Positions 1 to 11,570 of a stretch of DNA of 64,000 bases are shown piece by piece. Below the pieces are notes generated by a model that saw only the letters and a program-made list of their open reading frames with translations, had not been told where the DNA came from and ran no database searches. A program made the translations under genes and the position numbers. This stretch comes from Medicago truncatula. Taxonomy: Eukaryota > Streptophyta > Magnoliopsida > Fabales > Fabaceae. The DNA is taken from contig NC_053042.1 of assembly GCF_003473485.1 (NCBI RefSeq), positions 42,002,762 to 42,066,761 of the forward strand, in the 5' to 3' direction. The first letter of the stretch is position 1. The number at the start of each line of letters is the position of its first letter.

Positions 1-1300
1 GCTTATACTGTATTGGATTATACTGTTTTCGGTAATAGGGGAATAAGTAATTGATCAAGTAATGATGGAAGATATTCAATAGAATGGACTGAACTTTGAC
101 TTGTGATTACTTTGTAATCTTTTCAAAATAGTAGTATGCATGTAAGAGTATGAATGAGTTGAATTGAGAAAACACTTGAAACTTAGGTTTTACTTGCTAA
201 TAATGATGAAGCTCAAGCTTGAATTTTTTTTATTTTTTCTTATAAAAATATTAGAATCATAGGATTAAGTTAAGAAGTTTGAAACTTTCCATTACACATA
301 TCTGTTTTCCAAATAACCAGTTTTTGTATTTATATTTAAGTTTTGATTTGGACTTGCTCAAAAGTTCGAAGTTTGAGCTCAGCTTACATGCATAGCTAAT
401 CTATACGCTCTATTTTGGTTCTGGTTCTGCAGAGCTAATCTTACTTGTAATGAACCTGTTAATAAAATCTTCATTTTAGGTAGAGTAGCTTGGTAGTATT
501 TAACCAACTACCCTTTTTCGTTTCATTTTCTCAAACATAAAGCAGATACAAATGTCTCTGAATCCTAAAGGCCATGCAATCAAGGCATTCCAGGAGCATG
601 ATAGTCAAACAGTACATGAACTCCTAGAACAGTACATCCTTACTCTGGTCCCAGCAGGGGTATTATCTCTGATTTTTTTTTTACCTCTATTTACTAAGAT
701 GTATTGCTATCTGCTGGCACTAAATCTGTAGTCTGGTTGTATTTTTTTAAGGAAAACTGCAATTTACTCCATCCAACTTAGCATTAGGACCATCTTCAAA
801 CTGATTTTATCGTCATTGACTGCAGATGGCAAGGGGAAAACTGCTACAACTGAAGCAAGTTATAACAATGTGCTTGAAAGAGGGTTTCTAATTGGACATG
901 ATTTCTGATGATTCCTTACAAGATACAAACTTTGCCTGTAAGTAAGCCCCCTTAATTTCACCATAACCTTGGCACCGGTGCCATTATAGTTTTACACGTA
1001 CTAATATTATCCCCGAACCCCTCTTTTAAGTGATGCTACTTACAAAGGTACCTTTGTATGATTTGGCCGAGTTCCAGTCTCCAATCCTGGATTTATTATG
1101 CATCATTTGCAGGGGAAAGATAAGATACATCTCATTTGTTAGAAGGGAAATTGTTTTTTTTTAAAACTGATATGCCATATTAAGAACATCCTATTGTATT
1201 GTTTACTGTTACTACTATGTTAGATAGGAATGTGTTGAAAGGAATGTTTGTTCAGATTACGTGGGCTGAAAGGATTGTTTACACGATATGTCTTGGTCAA
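1..1300. other. Intergenic, no gene recognised
   Basis: This AT-rich stretch shows no protein I recognise. A short open segment from 552 (starting MSLNPKGHAIKAFQ) runs about 60 codons with a plausible N-terminus, but no splice-consistent continuation or family resemblance was found. It could be an untranslated or intronic part of a gene that lies to the left of the window. Confidence 0.4.
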
Positions 1301-1310
1301 TTATTGAGAA

Positions 1311-1590
1311 ATCATACACTAGAGTACTAGACAGTAATCGAAGATGTCGAAATTATCACAAACATAAAAATGAATTGAAAAAAAAAAAAAAAAAAGGGTT
1401 CTAAGATAGGATATGTAATATATATAATGTAATTGTCAATTATAGTGAAATCATACACTTGACACTAATCGACGATGTCGAAACTAGCACAAACATAAAA
1501 AGAAATTGGAAAAAATAGCAGGGTTCCAATGTATAATTGGCAATTATTGTGAAATCATACGCTATACACTAATCGACGATGTCGAAGTTG
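1311..1590. repeat. Tandem copies of the 3' end of the neighbouring gene
   Basis: Three spaced copies of a unit (near 1311, 1449 and 1550) share the pattern AAATCATACRCT, then ACACTAATCGACGATGTCGA, then CACAAACATAAAAA. The copy at 1550-1590 holds the last codons of the minus-strand gene; the other two lie in its presumed 3' UTR. The last coding segment and its trailer appear to have been duplicated in tandem. Confidence 0.65.
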
Positions 1591-2454
1591 TCTCCGAAGC
1601 TCGACTGCACATCAGGTTCCACTGCGGGAGGAGCTGGAGGAATGGGATGAATGATGTTAATGACATCCCATGGCAGTGTCAAGCTATGTGTGTAAGCATT
1701 TGCTATTTCACGATCAATCCTTGATTGCATCTCCCAAAGTGGATGTTGGTTAAAAAAAGGCGCCAGCTCTTGATCATTGATTATAGCTTCAACACTATGA
1801 TATCTTCTGTACCCATAAAATAGAGCATATAATTCCACGTAGGTCCAGTTTTCCCTGAACAAATAATTAAAAAATAAAAAAAATGGTTATGATTTGTTTT
1901 AGATAATAATTTTCAAACAAGCATACAGTAAAAAGATCACTAATACGTACATGGGTATTTCATGCCTGTAATTTAATTGAAGCCCTAGAGGAAATTGAAC
2001 TTGAGGAGCTACTTGAGCTGCAGGAACAAGAGGTATTTGAGGTACTGGATGGAACACATTAGTGTAGTCCCACGAGGTTCTGTTAACAGGAGAAATCTGA
2101 AGCTCTTCCTCAAATCTATTTCTCATGGACTCAAGAGATTGCCTAACCAGGATGTACCCAAGATGGGGATCAAGCTGGATACTGCGGATATTGCCCCTAT
2201 ATCTCACAACGCCGTGGAACAAGGCAAACATCTCCAAGAATGTCCAAGAAATTCTGAAAGAAGATATGAAAACATTATTGTAAAAACCTTAATGTCCAAG
2301 AAATTCTCAAAGAAGATATGAAAACATTATTGCAAAAACTTTTAAAATTTAGGAGGAGTTGTTAAAGAACTTACAAATGCATTCGGAGAAGATGGTCAAA
2401 GTTCATCCCTCCACAGGTTGAAAGCCCTCTACCTCTACCATTGTTGTTCATCAT
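1569..2454 (-). CDS. Unrecognised 222-aa protein with a duplicated exon
   Basis: I do not recognise the family. Three exons join in frame with GT-AG introns: 2454-2375, 2253-1951 and 1854-1569. The phases match (two bases carried over at both junctions) and give 222 residues starting MMNNNGRGRGLS. Exons 2 and 3 are homologous: residues near 28-80 contain SWTFLEMFALFHG...VRYRGN...LESMRNRFEEEL, and exon 3 contains NWTYVELYALFYG...RRYHSV...LWEMQSRIDREI. Each copy is followed by a proline-rich tail (FHPVPQIPLVPA and IHPIPPAPPA). The product looks soluble, with no clear signal peptide or membrane segment. The start is the first of two adjacent ATGs; the second would remove only one residue. It is probably a lineage-restricted gene. 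Expression is unknown, so a spurious model cannot be excluded. Confidence 0.5.
2239..2341. repeat. About 50-bp tandem duplication spanning a splice acceptor
   Basis: Two adjacent copies of a roughly 50-bp unit (TGTCCAAGAAATTCT, then AAAGAAGATATGAAAACATT) cover the intron 1/exon 2 border of the 222-aa gene. On the minus strand the gene-proximal copy reads TTTCAG at the acceptor. The distal copy reads TTTGAG, a weaker acceptor in the same context. Confidence 0.7.
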
Positions 2455-2732
2455 CCTTGCAAATAACAGCAACTAGTAACAAAAAAGAATGCTCAGTTAA
2501 TAGAGAAAAGAATCAGAGGAGATATCTAATGATATTAAAGAAACGTGATTGAAAAAAGATCATACACATGAACATTGTACAAACAGATCATACGGATGAA
2601 CAATACCTTGGGAAAAATCAAGAAGGAAAGAAGCAAAGAAGTATCAGGATTTTTCAAACAGTAACTGTGAGAACTCAAAGATGGAGGGAAAATGACGAGC
2701 GTACCTTTAACTTCTTAAATAATGCAACACTT

Positions 2733-3543
2733 TTACTTTTCTCACCCTACTTATTACCCGTGCACCTTATTTATTTATTTATTTATTTTATTATGAAAAT
2801 GAAATGCCCATGTGATTTTTAGATTTTATAATCCTAATTAAGTTTTTCTTTTGTATTGGGTGGAAAAAATGAGATTTACATCAATTTGGATTTTATAATC
2901 CGAACACCCTAAAAAATAGGGTGTGTTCCTTGTTTTTTTTTTTTTCTTCTTTCCGGATTATAGAATTCGAACATCCCCTAAACACCCTTATTTAGGGAAA
3001 AAAAATAGCTCGGATTATATAATTCAAACTCTATCAAATCAAATTTTTGTAATATGAATAGTCAATTCAAGGATCATATTAACCTTCTTAACTCTCATCT
3101 TTCTATTTTAGGTCATTGCTACCTGATCAAATTGCTCCACAATTTTCCTAGAAAATCAGAAGAAGAAAAAAAAATGAAGGATCAAGACTCCCCTAAAATG
3201 AACTTCTTTCGGGACTCTGCCCCTCAAAATCCAAAACTCCATCGTTTAGACTCATTCTTAATTTTTTTATTTTATATTTTTCATAGTGTCAAAAAATTCC
3301 GAAAAAAATTGCATCAGTTTTATTTCATTTTATTATTATTTTTTATTTTATTTGACATGTTTTATCATTTTTTTACTTTATTTTTTGTTGTTTTTAAAAG
3401 TAAAATTTGCAACTATTGAAATAAAAGAGATTCTAATACCGCTTATGTATAAGGATATTTTAAATTATATAATCCGAAACCTCATGAACATTTTTGTAAA
3501 ATAATAGGACGCGTGAGAAGGTAATAGTATGAGAAAAGTAATA
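2733..3543. mobile_element. Non-autonomous repeat with GGATTATATAATCC-type subrepeats, copy A
   Basis: The ends are imperfect inverted repeats (TTTACTTTTCTCACCCTACTT on the left; the complement of TATGAGAAAAGTAATA on the right). The interior carries several forms of the half-palindrome GGATTATATAATCC. A 3060-3260 segment matches 30,900-31,090 in inverted orientation, showing the same family at copy B. I see no transposase. The borders are approximate and no target duplication was resolved. Confidence 0.5.
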
Positions 3544-3544
3544 T

Positions 3545-4560
3545 ACTCATAATACAAAGCACTTTAAAAATTGGGCCTTAAAATAGCACACAAACACGTA
3601 CAAACTTAGATTAGATAATTGATATCTTAGATGTGCTTTTCTAGCACCCTTCATTGCTTCCGGACCCTCAATCAAGCTTGTAAATTTTCATTTTCCATAT
3701 TGATTAAACGAAAATTTTGAAGGAGTAGGATATGCACTTAATCAAGCTTGTAAATTAATTTTGAAGTCAAACAATCACTTATCGTGATTTTCTTTTTTTC
3801 TTGTTAAATAAGTTTTTAGTCTACTTTCAAAAAAAAAAAAAATTCAAAAAAAAAAAAAAAAGTTTTTAGTCCTTGTAAAATTCATGATTTTTTAAGTTTA
3901 ATCTCTACATAAAAATTCATCGGTTTTAGTTATGATTTTTCTTTTATAGAGCTTAAATATTTATAAAAACTGAAACTATATGTAAAAATTAAATGAAAAC
4001 AGTATATAATTTTTTAAAAATTTTAATTTTTCTTCATATTTCACTCCCTCGTGAAAAATAATACGACTTTGTCATTATTTTTTTTCCACCAAACATCACA
4101 TAAAACAAAAAGTGTTATTAAATACCTTCCAAGTTCATCCTATCAGGTCATGTCTAATGATTTTCCGTATAATATTTATCTTTACTAAAATAACCTTACT
4201 TTATAGGAACAAGACATACTTAAAGTTGCATTGAAAATTGTGTGAGAAAGAAAAGTTGGAAGAAAAAAATTAAAGTTGTATTGGAAATGTAAAGTGACAT
4301 TCATTTTGAAACAATTTTTTTGGCTAAAGCGACACTCATTTTGAAATGGAGGGTGTACATTCGCAATTAAGATGTATCCATATTCTCGTTTCTTAAATCT
4401 ATAAATTAACCATAATTTTTATGAAATAAAGAGTTCATTATCAACTTTTATATTTTAAAAAATTTTCTTGTTTATAATGATCATAAAATAATTTATTTAC
4501 TTTTTGTTGGAAAAAATAATCAATATTCTCTATTATGAGTAAGAAAAATTAAATTTTATT
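3545..4560. other. Intergenic, no gene recognised
   Basis: Low-complexity AT-rich DNA with poly-A and poly-T runs. No coding or structured feature could be supported. Confidence 0.5.
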
Positions 4561-4561
4561 T

Positions 4562-4712
4562 CGCCGGCACTTTTAATAAATAAGATTTACTAAATGAGGT
4601 CAGGGGTGTTTTCGAAAGAATCTTCATATTTCAGGGACGGAATCTAAACTTTTTTTTTATTGGGGAATAAACCGGAACTCGCCCAAATTACAGGGGGTAA
4701 AGACATATTAAC
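4562..4712. mobile_element. End fragment of a Mutator-type element (family of 46.1 kb)
   Basis: The segment closely matches the right end of the 46,090-47,431 element: GAGGTCAG, then AATCTTCATATT, AAACT, CTCGCC, and AAAGACATATTAA at the terminus. Only this end is recognisable; the opposite terminus is missing. Confidence 0.6.
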
Positions 4713-4856
4713 CCTAATAAATATTTACTATTTACTTGTTTTTTAGGGATACTATTTATTAGTAGTAGAATAATCCTAAACATAAACCCTAAAAGGCTCC
4801 ATTTGTGCCGTCTAATAACATAAAGTCACATATTTCTTTTAAAAAATAATAATGTT

Positions 4857-5359
4857 TTTTAAAAAAAAGGTAAAATTGAATATATTACCAAAATAAAGTG
4901 TCTTCCTTAAAACAAGATGTACTAAGGATGCGACAACAAAGTCGAAACAATATTTACAAAGGGAACCGATACAAAATTAAAAAATTAAAAAACACAAGAA
5001 CATAAATAACCACTAGCTTATGCCCAAATGGCAAATGGACTAAGCCACCATCCATTGTAGTTGAAGGGAAGAAAAACAAATCTCGCCTTCAACCACGTAT
5101 AAGCAAAAGACTTAATGTTATCTATCACCTGAATAACCGAGCAAACTTTGTCATTGAAGAGCCTGTCATTTCTTTCCTTTCAGATTTCGCACACCGTAGT
5201 GAACCATATAACCTGAATAATTGAGCGGCGCACCTTGGAGATACCACCTATGAAACTGAATTGATTAAAATGGTTCGACACATAAAATGGGACAGCCGCT
5301 GATATGCCAATCCACCTATTAATGAAATGCCAAATTGACCAAAAAAAATATCACAATGT
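4857..5359 (-). mobile_element. 5'-truncated LINE, zf-RVT tail
   Basis: The minus strand encodes the C-terminal tail of a plant LINE ORF2: a zf-RVT-like stretch with VWFTTVCEIWKE-type residues, ending SFAYTWLKARFVF...NGWWLSPFAIWA and a stop near 5016. A typical 3' UTR and a short A tail follow (T-run at 4855-4860). A perfect 15-bp target-site duplication, AAAAATAATAATGTT, flanks it at 4842-4856 and 5360-5374. Only about 500 bp of the element was inserted, which is usual for 5'-truncated retroposition. Confidence 0.85.
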
Positions 5360-5535
5360 AAAAATAATAATGTTAGATACTATCTCTCATCACTTCATAA
5401 ACAAAATACAATTTTTTAAATTTATTAAATAATTAATGTATCTGATCATATTTATAGGTCAAATATATTAATTATTCAATAAATCAAACAAGTTGTATTT
5501 TACTTATAAATGTGATCGAAAAAGTAAAAGCATAA

Positions 5536-7474
5536 TGTAACACCCCATTACCCAAAAGTAATTAAATAACAATTATTCATCAGAGTTAAGCACCAAACGG
5601 GCATGCTACATTGCAAATTCAAAATTCTTTAAATAGAAAATAAAACTATTTAAATCGACATCATTCATAACCTCAAAAATTATGCAGCGGAAAGTTTGCA
5701 TTTCAAATAACCACAACAACGGTTAAAATCCTCCAAATAATATCTTGGCATAAAGCCTAACAACAATATCAACCATCAAAGGGCCACATCATCAAGTTCC
5801 AAAAATTGATACATAGGAAGGAAAAACAACAATAATATAAATAGTAATTCCCATCCCACGTATCAGAGCCCTAGACACGACATTGAGCCACCACCGACTA
5901 CTCAGGATCACCTGCAAGTTACCCATAGGAAGGGCAACATTTTCAAGCAGAAGGGGTGAGATTCACAACAATAAATATAGATATCAAAATCTTCAATTGA
6001 ATCTAACACCCTAAACATCAAATACATCATCTTGCAAATATAAACATAATAATTCACAAGCAACAACAACCATCATCAATATCCACACATCACCATATGT
6101 ATATAAATATTTACATATATTTATCAACAACATCAAGTGGCATCTACAACCAACAAATAAGACTCATGCAATGGACATGACAACACTACTAAGACAACAC
6201 CTTAGACTCCTCAAATATGCAAATATGCATGTGGTACCAACCAGGACCGAAGCCCTCACCGCTTTTGAATGGTTAAAGCATTCATCAGGACCGAAGCCCT
6301 CACCGCTGTTGATCAACTAGTGCTCCAGGACATGAGTCCTCTCCGCTGTTCATGCATATGCAATGGACCTACTTGTGTATATCTACATACGACTGACCAT
6401 GCATACAAACTCCATGTGACTCCACTTAAACAACATGTATGGTTAATAGTTAAAACATACATTTCAGTCCTCAACAACAATCAACAAACAATAGAGATTC
6501 AACCATCCAGAAATATGCATAATTAAATATAATTATGCTTAAACAACAACACTCAATCACTACAATTCATGCAAGCAAAACAGCACTCAACAATGCACAG
6601 CTCACCTCGCGAGCACATCTGCTCGCTATGGCGAGTTCACAAAACCACTTGCTCGCCATGGCGAGTTCAAGGCGAACTCGAGGCGAGTGAAAATTAGGTG
6701 TTCTCGGGAAAAATGACATTTTCTCACTCAAACCTCAATTCTAAGTTCCCTATTCATCTTTTTAACCTAAAACTTGTTCCAGTCATCATTAGTATCATCT
6801 AGGTACCTTAAACCATCCCCAAAACATCTTATAACAACTTTTCAAAAATCAAGTTTTGATCTGGGCTACTCGCGAGGCGAGCTATGAAGTTGCTCACTCG
6901 CCATGGCGAGCAAGGCTACTCGCGAGGTGAGCGATGAACTTCTGTACGGGCAGAAAACAGGTTTTTCCCAAAAATCCCATTTTTCTTCAAATCACTCCCC
7001 AAATTAGTTTACAGATGAAAAATGAATGTTTCTATGCAACCAGAACCCAATTCTAACATCAGAACAGCAATATCTACCCCAAAGACCATTAATTCAACTT
7101 ATACCCAATTCCTCAATTTCACTTCAAAACCTGTTAAACTCAAAATCAGAAATTAAAATCTACACTATTGAAGTAAACCTCACCCTTACCTTAAATTTGC
7201 AGAATAAATGCACAGCAAAATCAACTCTTGGTTCTTCCTTGGTTCTCTCTTGCTTTTCTCCCAAAACTTGTTCTACGTGAAACTGGTTTTCTAACTTCTC
7301 TGTCTTAACTTCCCACTTAATTGTAACTTCCTTCTATTTACACTTAACTCCCCATAATTTCTATCAACTCCTATTAATCCCCCAAGCACCAAGATAATTA
7401 TTATTTCATACTCATTTTAATTATTATTAAATAAACCATATAATAAAATATTACACCACATAAATCACCCAAAA

Positions 7475-7551
<77 letters not shown>

Positions 7552-7597
7552 TCCACATAAATCAAAATAATTTAAATATAACAACTAGGGCGTTACA
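5536..7597. mobile_element. Solo LTR of a retrotransposon (fossil)
   Basis: A 2,062-bp sequence starts TGTAACACCCC and ends GGGCGTTACA, so it has the TG...CA termini of an LTR. It is flanked by a perfect 5-bp target duplication, CATAA (5531-5535 and 7598-7602). There is no internal region and no second LTR, so it is a solo LTR, probably left by recombination between two LTRs. The TGTAACACCC terminus suggests a Ty3/gypsy lineage, but the family is uncertain. Inside are short repeats of GGACCGAAGCCCTCACCGC (6244-6350), CTCGCCATGGCGAG palindromes (6640-6910) and a TA microsatellite. Confidence 0.85.
7478..7549. repeat. (TA)n microsatellite inside the solo LTR
   Basis: About 35 uninterrupted TA units near the 3' end of the LTR. 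It is likely polymorphic. Confidence 0.9.
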
Positions 7598-7691
7598 CAT
7601 AATGTCAAAAAAGGAAACTTATACGGTTCACCCGTAAATTAAGGTGTACTGACACTGCTATTTCAAAACTCTTTAAATTAACTATTATTTT

Positions 7692-7830
7692 GTAGGGTTA
7701 ATAAAATTTTTAGTCCCTGTAAATATTCACAGTTTTGTTTTTAGTCCCTAAAAAATAAAATCACAGTTTTTAGTCCCTGTGACATTTTCCTTAAGCATTT
7801 TAAGGACCAAAAATGTTGATGGAAATTTTT
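7692..7830. repeat. Degraded TTTAGTCCCTG-type repeat
   Basis: Contains three spaced copies of TTTTTAGTCCCTG/A, as in the inverted-repeat MITEs of this window, but only one arm and no closing inverted repeat were found. It is probably a broken relative. Confidence 0.4.
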
Positions 7831-7839
7831 GACAGAAAA

Positions 7840-8505
7840 AAAAATCTGCATCCGTGGATATCCTCGAATAAAATCCGCTACGGACACGGAGCATATACCT
7901 TAATGGATACGAATGAGGATTTAATGGTATCCAGACCCGCGGATATCCATACCCGCTATTAAACTAAGTAAATTACATAAATAACCTCAATATCATTCAA
8001 CTTCCTAAGAAAACACCATAGATATTATGATTGTTATAAGTTATTACGCTCCTTTAAAAGGAAGTGAAAGTGGTTGGGATTGTTGAAGCAATAGCTTTGT
8101 TTTTGTTGAATATGATGAGTTTTGCTTATGTTTTTGTTAAATCAAAGAATTTTATTTTTATTAAATGAAAGGGACTTTATTTATGTTTTTGTTGAGTCAA
8201 TGATCTTTGTTGTTATTTTAATGTATGAATATTATGTTTTGCTAAAAAAGAAAAGAAAATGCATGTGAAGAACCTTTGTTTCTAAATTTTAGCTAAAAAA
8301 AAATTTAAATTTTTTTTATTTTAGTTTTATAAATGTTATCCATGGATATCCGTATAAACCGACGGATACCTCAAAATTCGCGGATTACCCGTTAAACGGA
8401 TATCCGCGCGGATATGGATTGGGTACGGATTTCATATTTATCTAACGGAGCGGACACAAATATCACATTATTCGATCCATGGATATCCATTTACATCCCT
8501 AATTT
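7840..8505. mobile_element. hAT-like repeat rich in GGATATCC
   Basis: The right end reads CCATGGATATCCATTTACATCCCT, a terminus common in legume hAT-type non-autonomous elements. Many GGATATCC/CGGATATCCG motifs cluster at 7853-7950 and 8338-8490. The middle (about 8030-8330) is unrelated AT-rich DNA. No transposase was seen and the left border is uncertain. Confidence 0.4.
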
Positions 8506-8630
8506 TAGTGATAGAAAACAATTTTTCTCTTCAAAAAATAATACATTTAATTATTAATTTATTGATTTAGTGCACCAATACACTCAAATCTGCAGGTGTA
8601 CCATAGAATTTGCGGTCAAAAAACAATTTA

Positions 8631-8995
8631 GGCTAAAATATGGTTTTGGTCCCTGCAAATATGTCTCGTTTTGGTTTTAGTCCCTGCAAATTTTTTTTGT
8701 TGTTTTTGGTCCCTGCAAAATATTTTGTTTTTGGAAATAGTCCCTGCAGGGACTATTTCCAAAAACAAAATATTTTGTAGGGACCTTTTTCAAAATCAAA
8801 AGATTTTGCAGGGACTATTTCTCTAATAAATGGTTAAGTCATCATGTGACACGTGTGCAAATTATCACAAAAGTGGAGCCAGGGACCAAAACCAAAATGA
8901 GACATATTTGCAGGGACCAAAAACAACAAATTTTTTTTGCAGGGACTAAAACCAAAACGAGGCATATTTGCAGGGACCAAAATCATATTTTAGCC
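8631..8995. mobile_element. 365-bp Mutator-type MITE, copy 1
   Basis: Terminal inverted repeats start GGCTAAAATATG and end CATATTTTAGCC. The element is flanked by a perfect 9-bp duplication, AACAATTTA (8622-8630, 8996-9004), the size typical of Mutator-like elements. It carries repeated GGTCCCTGCAAA/TTTGCAGGGACC blocks and a central GTCCCTGCAGGGAC palindrome, so much of it can fold back on itself. Its orientation is opposite to copies 2 and 3. Its right end lies about 80 bp upstream of the EF-1alpha TATA box. Confidence 0.9.
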
Positions 8996-9076
8996 AACAA
9001 TTTATTAAGGTTTAGAGAGTAACAAATTAGGAAAAGAGTGGGGAATCTCGTAAAAATAGAAAAACAAAGTTGCACC

Positions 9077-9085
9077 TATATAAAT
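9077..9085 (+). promoter_or_regulatory. TATA box of the EF-1alpha-like gene
   Basis: TATATAAAT lies just before a presumed 5' leader exon that ends at 9170. A 5'-UTR intron follows (9171-9451, GTAAAT...GGCAG), a layout typical of plant EF-1alpha genes. Confidence 0.6.
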
Positions 9086-9482
9086 TACGTAACCCTGTTT
9101 ATTCTTCATTAATAACGATTCTCTTCCCTAATCGTAAAAAGAAAAAAGCTTCTTCTTCTCTGCCGTCAAGGTAAATTTTTCCCCACACTTAGTGTACTTA
9201 TTTGGTTACATAAAATCGTTAGATACTATTATTTTTGTTTTTGTTTGTTTTCTGCTTTTTCTTCTCTTTTCGAATATGCTGTATTGTTGTCACATTTGCA
9301 TTTTTTGACTTGTTGTTAGTATAGTATATTTATTTTAGGGAAACGAAAATAGAAATATTGTGTTGGAAAAAATTGTTGTTTTTCCTTTATTGTAGTACTG
9401 TTGAAAAACATTTATTTTACTTATAACTTGTTTTTTGTGTTGAATTGGCAGATATTTTTTGTGATTTCAAGTTTAAGAAGTA

Positions 9483-10903
9483 ATGGTTAAGGATAAAGTT
9501 CATATTAACGTTGTGGTTATTGGTCATGTTGACTCTGGGAAGTCAACTACTGCTGGTCATTTGATCTACAAACTTGGAGGTATTGAAAAGGATGTCATTG
9601 AGAGACTTGAGAAAGAAGCTACTGAGATAAACAAGCCATCGTTCAAGTATGCTTGGGTGCTCGACAAGCTCAAGGCCGAGCGTGAAAGAGGTATCACTAT
9701 TGACATTTCTCTGTCAAAGTTTGAGACTACCAAGTACTACTGCACTCTCATTGATGCCCCCGGACACAGGGATTTCATTAAGAACATGATTACCGGGACG
9801 TCCCAAGCTGACTGTGCTGTTCTCGTCATTGATTCCACAACTGGTAGTTTTGAAGCTGGTTATTCTCAGGAAGGTCAGACCTCTGAACATGCTCTTCTTG
9901 CATTCGTTCTTGGTGTGCGCCAAATGATCTGCTGCTGCAACAAGGTATTTATATTTTCATCCTGTTTGAAGTTGTATTTCATTGTTTTTATATTTCATTT
10001 GTATAAGTACTAATTGTGTGCTATCTATATTGACAGATGGATGCCACTACACCCAAATACTCCAAGGATAGGTATGAAGAAATTGTGAAGGAATTTTCAC
10101 CCTTTTTGATTGATGTTGGCTATAACCTAGATGAAATTCCATTTGTTCCCATCTCTGGTTTTGAGGGAGATAACATCATTGAACGCTCTACTAACCTTGA
10201 CTGGTATAAGGGTCCCACCCTTCTTGAAGCTCTTGACCAAATCAAGGAGCCTAAGAGGCTATTAGACAAGCCTCTCCGATTACCACTTCAGGATGTCTAC
10301 AAGATTGGAGGAATTGGAACTGTGCCTGTGGGACGGGTTGAGAGCGGTGTCTTGAAACCAGGAATGGCGGTGACTTTTGCCCCAACTGGGCTGAAAACTC
10401 TTGTGAATTCTATGGAGATGCACCATGAAAAGCTCAATGAGGCCCTTCCTGGTGACATTGTGGGATTTAATGTTCAGCATGGGTCTGTTAAGGATCTCCG
10501 GCGAGGCTATGTTGCCTCAGACTCCAAGCATGACCCAGCCACGGAGGCTGCTAAATTTACATCCCGTGTTATCATCACGAATCAAACTGGCCGGATTCAA
10601 AATGGCTATACACCTATTCTGGACTGCCACACCTCCCACGTTCCTGTCAAGTTTGCTAAGCTTGTTACCAAGTTTGACAGGTTTTCTGGTTTGGAAATCG
10701 AGAAGGAGCCCAAATTCTTGAAGAATGGTGATGCTGGTGTTGTTAAGATGATTCCCACCAAGTCCATGGTGGTAGAGGATTTTTCTACTTATCCTCCACT
10801 TGGCCGTTTTGCTGTCAGAGACATGCGTCAAACTGTGGCTGTTGGAGTCATCATGGTTGTGAAGAAGAAGGATCCTCATGCAGAAGGTAAGATCGCTAAG
10901 TAG
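9483..10903 (+). CDS. Divergent elongation factor 1-alpha
   Basis: EF-1A (eEF1A) is the GTPase that brings aminoacyl-tRNA to the ribosome. Two coding exons, 9483-9944 and 10037-10903, are joined by a GT-AG intron right before the M of NKMD and give 442 residues. The GTP-binding motifs are intact: GHVDSGKS (14-21), DAPG (91-94) and NKMD (153-156). Domains 2 and 3 follow without a break ([31 protein letters not shown]). From memory of standard plant EF-1A (about 447 aa), this copy departs at many normally fixed sites. It starts MVKDK rather than MGKEK, has SKF for WKF near 78-80 and [11 protein letters not shown] for the usual GISKDGQTREH, and ends [10 protein letters not shown] without the basic AAKKK-type tail. 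The frame is open throughout, so it is probably an expressed but fast-evolving paralogue. Altered function is inference. Confidence 0.92.
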
Positions 10904-11570
10904 GCATTGAAGAAGTGAATCTTGCAGGATGATCTGTCTAGGGAAGTCTATTGTATTTATTTACAATAATGGTCTTTGATCCATAGTATGCTATTTCTAG
11001 TCCAGTAAACTTGATTCAGGTTAAGTGTCAAGTCTGCACCGTCATCTCACAGCTTTTGTTCCAAGAACTGGCTTCTAGATTGATGGTGGCAGGCCGTTTC
11101 TTTTTCGTTTTTATGCTATGATTACTGTGTCTTGTGTGAATACTTGATTTTGTAAGCAGCAAATTTCCGGACCTGCTGATTTTCTTTTGAATATCAACTA
11201 TTTATTTGTGTTTATTCCTTGTTGTGATGTTTTAAGTTTTTGCTGGGTCATGTCTCTGATTTTTGCTGGGTCAGGCATGTTTTTGAATGTCACTTGTTGC
11301 ATAATCTCTTATCATTTGTTATTTGTGTCTAAAATTTACATTTGCCTAGTAGGAACCCCCACATTTACAGAAGTTATATTTGCCAAATGCCAATGTTATT
11401 ATATTAGCATATACTGTAAATATTATACCTAGGTAATTAAACTGGACAGGACATTGAAACAGGAGGGAGGTATCAGTTCAAGTTATAAATGTCTGACGGG
11501 TGTCATGTTACTAGTATATTTTTATTTTTAATTACTAGTTTATACACCCGACGTTGTCCAGATTAGACAT
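10904..11570. other. 3' UTR of the EF-1alpha gene and intergenic DNA
   Basis: The first 200-300 bp probably are the 3' UTR. The rest shows no recognisable gene. Confidence 0.4.

Noticed and set aside
7840-8505. Regularly recurring GGATATCC motifs considered as a CRISPR-like array
   Set aside because: Spacing is irregular, the repeats are very short and the setting is a plant chromosome; a hAT-like repeat fits better.
10280-10879. Antisense and alternate-frame open frames across EF-1alpha exon 2
   Set aside because: They are shadows of a highly conserved coding exon.
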